Assembly: GCF_021699195.1 (NCBI RefSeq)
Contig: NZ_SSXE01000130.1
Location: forward strand, 1-32,235
Reading direction: 5' to 3'
DNA from: Nonomuraea sp. MG754425
GTDB taxonomy: Bacteria; Actinomycetota; Actinomycetes; Streptosporangiales; Streptosporangiaceae
DNA length: 32,235 bases
Shown: positions 1 to 6,677 of the stretch, one piece after another
Layout: each line of letters starts with the position of its first letter
Position numbering within the stretch: the stretch's first letter is position 1
Made by a program: the position numbers and the translations under genes
The notes under the pieces: model-generated
What the model saw: only the letters and a program-made list of their open reading frames with translations
The model's database searches: none
What the model was told of the DNA's origin: nothing

Positions 1-415
1 GGCTGGCTGGCGGCTCGGCAGGCTCGGACGCGCTGGGGGACGGCGTCGGCGCCCCCTCCACCCGGAACGGGATCTCCCCCTCGATGGGGTGCCCGTCGGA
101 GGACACGACGCGGTAGGCGATCGTGTACTCGCCGTCGGGCAGCGGCCCTTCGACGGCCTGGGTGACCACCGCGCCGTCGACCTCGGGCTTGCCGCTCTCG
201 TGCTGGGCGTCTGCCTCGCCCCGCACGATGACGAACGGCATGCGGACCTTGGCGCTGAACTCGAGCCTGACCTCGTCGAGGGACTTGACCTCGGCGTTCT
301 TGGCCGGGGAGCTGCTCTTGAGCGCGTCGTGCGCCAGCGCGGGCGCGGCGGGGCCGAACACGAGCAGGGCGGCGGTGAGAATCGCGGTGAGGGCCGCGAG
401 CGGGGATCTCTTCAT
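1..415 (-). CDS. CopC-domain copper-binding secreted protein (C-terminus cut by window edge)
   Basis: The start is an ATG at 415 with GAGGG four bases upstream. The first 138 residues are visible and the frame is still open at base 1. An N-terminal signal peptide ends in ALA (residues 26-28), so His29 would become the N-terminal residue of the mature protein, as in CopC, where this His helps bind Cu(II). The CopC beta-sandwich follows, with the conserved SSDGHP motif (Asp107, His109), also copper ligands in the family. After the domain comes a Pro/Ser/Glu-rich stretch, typical of actinobacterial CopC/YcnJ-like proteins in which a linker leads to a C-terminal membrane segment; that part lies outside the window. 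Expected role: extracytoplasmic copper binding or delivery. A CopD-type partner may lie beyond the edge but cannot be seen. The gene follows the XRE regulator on the same strand with a 60-bp gap, so co-transcription is possible. Confidence 0.88.
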   Translation of the reverse strand, partial: MKRSPLAALTAILTAALLVFGPAAPALAHDALKSSSPAKNAEVKSLDEVRLEFSAKVRMPFVIVRGEADAQHESGKPEVDGAVVTQAVEGPLPDGEYTIAYRVVSSDGHPIEGEIPFRVEGAPTPSPSASEPAEPPAS

Positions 416-475
416 GGCACCCTCAAGGCTACCGACGCCGTCGGCCGGTCCGGACTCCGCTCCGCGAATGGGGCT

Positions 476-1759
476 CTACAATCCCGCGCAGGCGAGCGCC
501 CGGCGGTAGGCGTCGACGGCTCCGTCGGTGTCGCCGAGCTGTTCCATGGTCTCGGCGGTGGCGTACCAGGCGGACGCCGAGCGGCGGGAGTCGGGCAGCG
601 GCGTGAGCCAGTTGGTGACGGCGACGGCGTGCTCGCGCCCCTCCGCCACCCGGCCGACCGCGCCGTAGACCCGGCCGAGCAGCAGGTTGGCCTCCGCGCC
701 CAGGGCGTGGCCGAACTCGGGGAGCAGGTTCCTGCCCGTCACCGCGTGCTCGGCGGCCTTGTCGAGGTCGTTGGCCATGTACTCGGCGCAGGCCAGCTCG
801 ACGTAGAGGTTGGCCTGGTCGAAGGTGCTGGTCGAGGTCTGCTCGAACTCGGCGACCGCGGCGCGCAGCATGTCGCGCACGCCGGCGGCGTCCTGGGCGC
901 CGACGCGCAGCCGCGTGCGCGCGAGCGCGAGCCGCATGCGGGCGGTGTTGCGCGGCTGGCCGTGCTCGACCTGGACGGCCAGCGCCCGCTCGGCGAAGGC
1001 CACCGCCTCGTCGTTGTGGCCGGTGGCGCGGGCGACGATGGAGGCGTTCCAGTTGGCGGCGACGATGGAGCGCGGCGTGCCCAGGGCGTCGGCGGCGTTG
1101 AGCAGTTCGGCGGCGAACTGCCTGGCTCGCAGCATGTCGCCGCGCTCCAGGTAGGCGGCGAGCAGGGTGGCGCCCAGCTCGACCAGCAGGTCGGTCCAGG
1201 ACTGGCGGGCGTTGCCGCTCAGGAGCTGCTCGGCCACCTCGACGGCCTCGCTCAGCCGGGCGCTCTCCCGGTAGGCACGGCACAGCGCGACGGCCACCTC
1301 GATGGCGCGCTCGGCGGGCAGTTCCTCCTCGCGCAGCCTGAGCATGATCGAGATCGCCTCGTCGAGGTCGCCGGCCGCCTCCGTGGCGAGCGCGAGCCCG
1401 AACTCGGCTTCTTGACGAAGTGTCGTCAGCCCTGCCAGGTTACTGTTGCGCAGCAGCTCCGCGAAGCGCGTGCGGGCCTCGGCGACCTCACCGTTCTCGA
1501 GCGCCAGCCGCGCGTAGCCGAGGGCGAGCTCGATGTCCTCCATCTGCTCGGCGGTGACGCCGTTGATCAGATAGGACAGCGAGCAGTCGAGTTTACCGGC
1601 CAGTAGCTCCAAGACCGCGGGGGTGGGGGTACGCTTGCCACTCTCGATCAACGAGACGTAACTGTCGGACAACTCGGGGTGTGCGAGCTGGGCCTGTGAC
1701 AAGCCGCGTTGCCGCCGAACCGTCTTGATGCGGAGTCCGACTAGGTCAGATGTGGTCAC
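476..1759 (-). CDS. XRE-family HTH regulator with C-terminal TPR array (RRNPP-like architecture)
   Basis: The protein has 427 aa. I chose the GTG at 1759 because AGGGAG lies 8 bases upstream; an in-frame ATG at 1801 would add 14 residues without a ribosome-binding site. Residues ~6-60 form a Cro/C1-type HTH (GLSQAQLAHPELSDSYVSLI, then ESGKRTP). From ~70 to the end the protein is all-helical with TPR-like repeats (for example ALGYARLALENGEVAEARTR). An N-terminal XRE HTH on a TPR solenoid is the architecture of RRNPP regulators (PlcR, Rgg, PrgX), whose TPRs bind short secreted and re-imported peptides. A 44-codon secreted-peptide gene begins 60 bp away on the opposite strand (1820-1954). The regulator class is clear; peptide responsiveness is inferred from architecture and neighbourhood. 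Many actinobacterial XRE-TPR proteins have no known ligand. Confidence 0.85.
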   Translation of the reverse strand: MTTSDLVGLRIKTVRRQRGLSQAQLAHPELSDSYVSLIESGKRTPTPAVLELLAGKLDCSLSYLINGVTAEQMEDIELALGYARLALENGEVAEARTRFAELLRNSNLAGLTTLRQEAEFGLALATEAAGDLDEAISIMLRLREEELPAERAIEVAVALCRAYRESARLSEAVEVAEQLLSGNARQSWTDLLVELGATLLAAYLERGDMLRARQFAAELLNAADALGTPRSIVAANWNASIVARATGHNDEAVAFAERALAVQVEHGQPRNTARMRLALARTRLRVGAQDAAGVRDMLRAAVAEFEQTSTSTFDQANLYVELACAEYMANDLDKAAEHAVTGRNLLPEFGHALGAEANLLLGRVYGAVGRVAEGREHAVAVTNWLTPLPDSRRSASAWYATAETMEQLGDTDGAVDAYRRALACAGL

Positions 1760-1819
1760 AGCAGCCGCTCCCTGAGAAGATGAAGTCCGAGCATCCCACA
1801 TAGGCGAGGGAGAACCCCC

Positions 1820-1954
1820 ATGCGCATGCGCATTGCCCTGTCGATCCTGGTTGCCGCGATCAGCGCCGCGTTGGCCATTGGAGGTAATGTTACGACCGCG
1901 AACGCCGAGTCGTCTTCCCTATCTTTCGGGCAAGGTGAGTCGTACTGCTGCTGA
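1820..1954 (+). CDS. Tiny secreted peptide gene (44 aa), candidate signalling peptide
   Basis: ATG at 1820 is preceded by a good ribosome-binding site, GAGGGAGA at 1806-1813. The product has 44 residues: a basic start (MRMR), a hydrophobic core (IALSILVAAISAALAIGG), an AxA-type signal-peptidase site (T-A-N-A) and a 15-residue tail, ESSSLSFGQGESYCC, ending in two Cys. The residue pattern is a textbook Sec signal peptide followed by a very short mature peptide. It is read divergently from the XRE-TPR regulator, 60 bp from that gene's start. Less GC-biased codons (GGT, AAT, GTT, CTA, TCT) are used than in most neighbours. No family is recognised. It could be a pheromone-like ligand for the adjacent TPR regulator, another small exported peptide, or a chance reading frame. 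The ribosome-binding site and the signal-peptide fit argue against chance. Confidence 0.6.
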   Translation: MRMRIALSILVAAISAALAIGGNVTTANAESSSLSFGQGESYCC

Positions 1955-2131
1955 TCGGCAGCCGATGAACGTGGCAAGGTGACACCCGGGGCGACCTCCA
2001 CGGACACGCACCGCACTCCGTGCCCGCGACGGGGCGACCCGGCTGGTGAAGGGCCTCACGGCCCCCGCTGCCCACCTTCTGTGTGACCTTGCCTGAGTCA
2101 CGGATCAGCCGGGCCCAAGCGACCAGTTCCA

Positions 2132-2150
2132 CACCAGCCACGGGCTGGTG
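2132..2150. terminator. Perfect 8-bp hairpin between the peptide gene and the SARP gene
   Basis: CACCAGCC at 2132-2139 and GGCTGGTG at 2143-2150 are exact inverted repeats around a 3-nt loop. There is no T-run, so it would be a GC-hairpin terminator of the actinobacterial kind for the short peptide transcript, or an operator. A weaker 5-bp hairpin lies at 2051-2064. Together with the direct repeat at 2169-2186 these are the only structures I see in the roughly 310-bp gap from 1955 to 2264. Confidence 0.4.
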
Positions 2151-2168
2151 CACAACCTAGTGGCAGCG

Positions 2169-2186
2169 TCTACATTCCATCTACAT
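2169..2186 (+). promoter_or_regulatory. Heptamer direct repeat with 11-bp period, candidate SARP operator
   Basis: TCTACAT occurs exactly at 2169-2175 and again at 2180-2186, a start-to-start distance of 11 bp (7-bp repeat, 4-bp spacer). SARP regulators such as ActII-ORF4 and AfsR bind heptamer direct repeats one helical turn (11 bp) apart at promoters. The repeat is AT-richer than its surroundings and lies 79 bp upstream of the start codon of a SARP gene, which suggests autoregulation. I did not find a convincing -10 box at the expected distance. Confidence 0.45.
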
Positions 2187-2264
2187 ACGACGCCGGCCTC
2201 TGCGCACCAGGACTTTCGGGACTAAGCTCCCTACGTGTATCCGACTCGCGATCACGGAAGGTCT

Positions 2265-5114
2265 ATGGCGGCCGGTCTCACCATTGGTCTCTTGGGTTCG
2301 GTTGTCGGTGTGCTCGACGACGAAGAAAACGACCTGGGGCCGCCTCTCCAGCAGGCGATCGCGGCGATGCTGGCGATGCGCTCGGGTCGTGTGGTCACTC
2401 TGGGCCAGCTCATCGAGGGTCTGTGGGGGGACGCCCCGCCCGCCAGCGCCGCGCAGAGTGTCTACACCTACATCGCGGGGCTGCGACGCCTGTTCGAGCC
2501 GAATCGCTCCAGGCGGGAGCCTCCGAACATGGTGGCCAGGGCCTCCGGCGGCTACCTGTTGCGGCTCGAACCGTCCAAGGTCGACGCGTGCGTGTTCGAC
2601 GCCCGGCTCGACGAGGCGGCGCAGGCCAGGAAAGACGGCGACCTCACCCGGGCGTTATCCCTGGTGGACGAGGCGCTCGCGCTGTGGCGCGGCCAGCCGC
2701 TGAGCGGCGTGCCCGGCCCCTTCGCCGAAGGTGAGCGCGCCCGTCTCGAAGAGCTGCACCTGACCGCCGCGGAGATCAGGGGCGAGGCCCTGGTGGGGCT
2801 CGGACGTCCCGAGGAGGGGCTGACCGAGCTGGCCGACCTGACCCGCCGCCACCCTCTGCGCGAGCGCCTGCACGAACTGCTCATGCTGGCCCTGCACGGA
2901 TGCGGGCGCAAGGCCGAGGCGCTGACGGTCTTCGAGGAGGCCCGTCGCACGCTGGCCGAGGAGCTCGGCGTCGACCCGGGCGAGGGCCTGCGGCGCGCCC
3001 ACCGGCTCGTCCTGGCGGCCGACGGCCGGGCGGGGCCCGATCTGGTGGTCCCCCGGCAGCTTCCCCGCGGCCTGCTGGTCTTCGCCGGCCGCACACGCGA
3101 GACGGCGCGGCTGAGGTCGCTGCTGGATCCCCGGGACGACGCCCCACCGCATCCGTTCGTGGTGATCTGCGGCCCGCCCGGCGTCGGCAAGTCCGCGCTG
3201 GCCGTGCGGGTGGCCCACAAGGTGCGCGACCGCTTCCCCGGCGGGCAGCTCTACGTCAACCTGCGCGGCGGCACGCCGAACGTGGCCCGGCCGCGGGCGT
3301 ACGAGATCTTCAGCCGGTTGCTGCGCGGCATCGGGGTACCGGACCGCGCCGTTCCCGAGGACGAGGACGAAGCCGCCGCCCTGTGGCGCAGCCGGCTGGA
3401 GGGCCGGCGACTGCTCGTGCTCCTGGACAACGCCGCCGACCTGGCCCAGGTCACGCCGCTCGTCTCGGCGCCGCTCGGCACCGCGTTCCTGGTGACGAGC
3501 CGGGAGTCGCTGGCGGCCGGCGACGACTGCGTGCAGCTCCGGCTGGGCCCGCTGTCGGACGTGGAGGCCACCGCCATGCTGTCCAAGCTCGTCGGGGCCG
3601 AGCGGGTCTCCGCGGACCTGGGACAGACCAACCGGTTGGTGCGGCTCTGTGACGGCTTCCCCCTCGCGCTGCGCGTGGCGGGGGCGCGGCTGAACGACCG
3701 TCCCGACTGGAGTGTGGGCGCGCTGACGGCGCGGCTGAGCGACGAGCGACGCCGGCTGCGCGAACTGGAGGCGGGCGAGCTGGCCGTGCGGTCGAGCCTG
3801 GCGGCGAGCTGGAGCGCGCTCGACCGCAGCACCCGCGAGATCGACGGCGCGGCGGCGCGCCTGCTGGCCCTGCTCGGCCTGCTGCACGTGCCGGACGTCA
3901 CCGTCGAGGCGGCCACGGCGCTGTCGGAGTCCGCGCCGGCCGACGTCGAACGCGCGCTGGAGCGCCTGTGTGACGCCCACCTGCTCGACGCCGGCGAGCC
4001 GGGCCGCTACCACCCCCATGACCTGGTCCGGCTCTTCGCCGCCGACCTGCTGCCCGCGGGCGAGCGGCGCTCGCCGCTCAGGCGGGCGATCGGCTACTAC
4101 GCCGAGTCGGTACGGGCCGCGGCGCGGACCAGCGACCCGCACCGGGTCCATTGCCTGTACCCGCCGATCGAGGCGCAGGGCCGCCGGTTCGGCAGCGCGG
4201 ACGAGGCGCGCGCCTGGCTCAGGGCGGAGGAGGCCACCCTGATGGCCGCCGCCAACCAGGCGATGGCGGACCCCGACGACGGCATCGCCCGCGCGGGGGC
4301 GGGGATCGGCCTGGCCCTGTGGTGGTACCAGCAGAGCGCCTACCGCGTGTCCGGGCTGGTCTCGCTGGGTGAGCGGCTGCTCGCGACGGGCCGGCGACTC
4401 GACGACCCGGTCATCACGATGGAGGCGCACGCCCACCTCGCGACGGGCCTGTACCTGCGGGGCGACCCCGCCGCCTTCGAGCACGGCGAGCAGCACCTGC
4501 GGCTGGCGCGCCGGCTCGGCGACCGCTTCAACGAGCAGCGCGCGCACGGCAACCTGGCCTCCACGTTCCACAAGTCGGGGCGCTTCTCCGACGCGCTGGA
4601 GCACGCGCTCGCCCAGCGCGCGCTCGCCCGCGAGATCGGCTCGACGGTGGGCGAGCTGTTCGCCCTGCTGATGGTCGGACGGTGCTGCCGGGGTCTCGAC
4701 CGGCTGGAGGAGGCCACGGCGGTCCTGGAGGAGGGCGCGGAGATGGCCCGCCGCGCCGGCGACAGCCTGCGCGAGGTGGAGTTCTCCCTCGAACGCGGGC
4801 ACGTCCTGATCCACCGCGGCCAGGCCGGCACGGCGCTCGGCGTGCTCACCGAGGCGCTGGGGCCGGCGCGCATGACCCGGATGACGGAGATGAGCTGCCT
4901 GGTCTACCTGGCGCGGGCGCACCGCCTGCTCGGCCAGACCGGCGAGGCCGTGCGCCGCAGCGCCGAGGCGGTGGCGCTGGCCGAGCGGATGGGCAGCGCG
5001 TACTGGCTGGAGCGGGCGGTGGAGGAGCGGGAGGGGGCCCTGCGGAAACAGGCGGCCGGTTCCCGGGTGAGCCACAGCGGCCTGCCGGTCAGCGGGGCGG
5101 CGCGGTGTCCCTGA
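2265..5114 (+). CDS. AfsR-like SARP regulator (OmpR-type HTH - BTAD - NB-ARC - TPR)
   Basis: The protein has 949 aa from ATG 2265, which has GGAAGG at 2256-2261. An in-frame GTG at 2235 has no ribosome-binding site, and family members start just before the LGPP region. Order: OmpR-type winged helix (~25-100, with VTLGQLIEGLWGD), BTAD (~107-250, ending LGVDPGEGLRR), NB-ARC ATPase with Walker A GPPGVGKS (303-310), Walker B LLVLLDNAADL (~382-392) and a GFPLALRV motif (~463), then a helical TPR region to the end. The length fits AfsR-type regulators (about 950-1000 aa), which control secondary metabolism or development and in AfsR are phosphorylated by Ser/Thr kinases. No biosynthetic cluster is in view, so its targets are unknown. 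A candidate operator lies upstream (2169-2186). Its last 26 bp overlap the convergent PucR-family gene. Confidence 0.93.
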   Translation: MAAGLTIGLLGSVVGVLDDEENDLGPPLQQAIAAMLAMRSGRVVTLGQLIEGLWGDAPPASAAQSVYTYIAGLRRLFEPNRSRREPPNMVARASGGYLLRLEPSKVDACVFDARLDEAAQARKDGDLTRALSLVDEALALWRGQPLSGVPGPFAEGERARLEELHLTAAEIRGEALVGLGRPEEGLTELADLTRRHPLRERLHELLMLALHGCGRKAEALTVFEEARRTLAEELGVDPGEGLRRAHRLVLAADGRAGPDLVVPRQLPRGLLVFAGRTRETARLRSLLDPRDDAPPHPFVVICGPPGVGKSALAVRVAHKVRDRFPGGQLYVNLRGGTPNVARPRAYEIFSRLLRGIGVPDRAVPEDEDEAAALWRSRLEGRRLLVLLDNAADLAQVTPLVSAPLGTAFLVTSRESLAAGDDCVQLRLGPLSDVEATAMLSKLVGAERVSADLGQTNRLVRLCDGFPLALRVAGARLNDRPDWSVGALTARLSDERRRLRELEAGELAVRSSLAASWSALDRSTREIDGAAARLLALLGLLHVPDVTVEAATALSESAPADVERALERLCDAHLLDAGEPGRYHPHDLVRLFAADLLPAGERRSPLRRAIGYYAESVRAAARTSDPHRVHCLYPPIEAQGRRFGSADEARAWLRAEEATLMAAANQAMADPDDGIARAGAGIGLALWWYQQSAYRVSGLVSLGERLLATGRRLDDPVITMEAHAHLATGLYLRGDPAAFEHGEQHLRLARRLGDRFNEQRAHGNLASTFHKSGRFSDALEHALAQRALAREIGSTVGELFALLMVGRCCRGLDRLEEATAVLEEGAEMARRAGDSLREVEFSLERGHVLIHRGQAGTALGVLTEALGPARMTRMTEMSCLVYLARAHRLLGQTGEAVRRSAEAVALAERMGSAYWLERAVEEREGALRKQAAGSRVSHSGLPVSGAARCP

Positions 5115-6582
5115 GCGCGAGGAAGAAATCGACCCGGTCGGCCATCGTGGCCAGGTTCCGGCCGGTCAGCTCCTCGATCCTGCGTACGCGGTAGCGCACG
5201 GTGTTGACGTGCACGTGCAGTTGCTCGGCGCAGGCGTTCCATGAGCCGGCGCAGTCGAGGAAGACGCCGAGGGTGCGCACCAGCTCCGACTGGTGCCGCC
5301 GGTCGTAGTCGAGCAGCGGCGACAGCAGCCGGGCGGCGAACGAGCGGCGCACGTCACCCGGCACCGTGGCCAGCAGCAGCGCGTGGGTGTAGATCTCGTC
5401 GCTGGTCACGACCCCGCCGCCGCGTGCCTCGGCCAGCCGCCGCGCGTGCCCGGCCTCTTCCACGCCGCCCTTGACGGCGGCGGCGCCGCTCAGCGCGCCG
5501 CTGAGCCCGACGCACAGGCGGGTGCCGGGCAGCGCGGCGAGCACCCCCGCCCCGGCGCGCAGCCGCTCGGCCAGCTCGGCGGTGGTGGACTCGCGCAGCG
5601 GCACCACGGCGACCGCGCCGTCCGCGCCGGCCGCCGCCACGATCTCGCGGCCGAGCAGTTCCTCGACGATCCGGCCCCCGAGCGTGGCGGGGTCGGGCCC
5701 GCGGGTGGCGCCCGGCCTGGACGCGGTGACGTCGACGATCGCGTACGGCTCCGCCGTGTCCACCCCGCACGTGCGCAGCCGGGCGTTGAGCTCCGCCCCG
5801 CCGGCCTCGGCCAGGGCGGCCACGACGAGCTGCTCGGTCAGGCGGCGCTCGACCCGGCGGCCCTCCTCGACGCGACCGCGTTCGAGGCCCACGCAGGCGG
5901 CCAGCTCGTAGCCGAGGTCGGCGCGGCCCATCAGGTCGCCGTCGCAGGCCAGCGCCCAGCCGGCGGCGCGGTGGCCGCGTCCGACCGCGAAGAGCGTGTG
6001 CGCGCCGGCCAGGACCGGCAGGCGGGGCGCCGTCAGGTACGCCTTGGCCAGGCCGACGGGGTCGTCCACCGTGCCGACGATCACCTCGCCCGAGGCGGAC
6101 ACCACCGCGCCGGTGACGCCCAGTTCGGCGGCGGTCAGCGCGAACAGCTCGCGCAGGTCGGCGCCCTCTGCCATGGCCGCGACCAGCCTGCGGTGCCGGC
6201 CGAGCGCGTCGCGGACGTCTCCGGCCAGCCGCGGCACGACCGTCTCGGCCAGCGTCCGGAACGACACCTCGACCGGGACCTCCAGCAGCGGCAGCCCGGC
6301 CCGCGCGCAGGCGGCGACGAGGTCGCCGGGCACGTGCCCCAGCCACGCCTGCCCCGCGCCGAGCGCGGCCACCCCCGACTCGGCCAGCGCGGCCACGAAC
6401 CGGGCCGAGTCCGCCGGCTCGTGCCACCACATCAGCCCGGTCAGCACCAGTTCACCGCCGCCCAGGTAGCGGCCGGGCTCGGGCAGATCGGTGATGTGCA
6501 CCGTGCCGAACTCGCGCTCCGGGTCGCCGGTGAGCAGCCGCAGGCGCAGGTCGTCGATGGCCAGCAGGTCGGAGATACGCAC
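5089..6582 (-). CDS. PucR-family transcriptional regulator (purine catabolism type)
   Basis: The protein has 497 aa from GTG 6582, giving the usual start V-R-I-S-D-L-L; longer in-frame starts add an atypical N-terminus. Domains: N-terminal PucR domain (~1-125, DLPEPGRYLGGGELVLTGL), a middle GGDEF-like linker region, and a C-terminal PucR-type HTH (LGVFLDCAGSWNACAEQLHV, then HVNTVRYRVRRIEELTGR). PucR proteins control purine degradation genes, and this one is divergent from a xanthine dehydrogenase subunit, EF-hand protein and purine permease, so that block is its likely target. The GTG lacks a clear ribosome-binding site. A TACATT box (minus strand, 6595-6590) ends 7 nt before it, so the mRNA may be leaderless. 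The 3' end overlaps the SARP gene by 26 bp in convergent orientation. Confidence 0.9.
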   Translation of the reverse strand: MRISDLLAIDDLRLRLLTGDPEREFGTVHITDLPEPGRYLGGGELVLTGLMWWHEPADSARFVAALAESGVAALGAGQAWLGHVPGDLVAACARAGLPLLEVPVEVSFRTLAETVVPRLAGDVRDALGRHRRLVAAMAEGADLRELFALTAAELGVTGAVVSASGEVIVGTVDDPVGLAKAYLTAPRLPVLAGAHTLFAVGRGHRAAGWALACDGDLMGRADLGYELAACVGLERGRVEEGRRVERRLTEQLVVAALAEAGGAELNARLRTCGVDTAEPYAIVDVTASRPGATRGPDPATLGGRIVEELLGREIVAAAGADGAVAVVPLRESTTAELAERLRAGAGVLAALPGTRLCVGLSGALSGAAAVKGGVEEAGHARRLAEARGGGVVTSDEIYTHALLLATVPGDVRRSFAARLLSPLLDYDRRHQSELVRTLGVFLDCAGSWNACAEQLHVHVNTVRYRVRRIEELTGRNLATMADRVDFFLALRDTAPPR

Positions 6583-6677
6583 CTGTAGGAATGTACAAGT
6601 CGTATGTTGCAAGCGATGACCACGATTTGACGTCGGGCGCATAGGACCGGCCCGGGTGGCGGTGCTCTACTCGGAAG
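6583..6677. promoter_or_regulatory. Divergent promoter region between pucR-like gene and xanthine dehydrogenase gene
   Basis: This 95-bp gap must carry both start regions. On the minus strand TACATT (6595-6590) is a possible -10 box for the PucR gene. The segment around 6590-6640 is clearly AT-richer than the flanking genes. I see no strong long palindrome, and the plus-strand promoter for the dehydrogenase is not obvious. Confidence 0.4.

Noticed and set aside
89..1606. 505-codon open frame on the plus strand opposite the XRE-TPR gene
   Set aside because: Low-complexity Gly/Arg/Val-rich product with no domain. It is antisense to a clear HTH-TPR gene and is an effect of high GC.
1756..2153. 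Two short minus-strand frames (86 and 87 codons) over the small peptide gene
   Set aside because: Neither has a ribosome-binding site or recognisable composition. The plus-strand 44-codon gene has both a ribosome-binding site and a signal peptide.
2655..5075. 806-codon minus-strand frame opposite the SARP gene
   Set aside because: Arg/Gln/Gly-rich shadow of a recognised multidomain regulator; no motif of its own.
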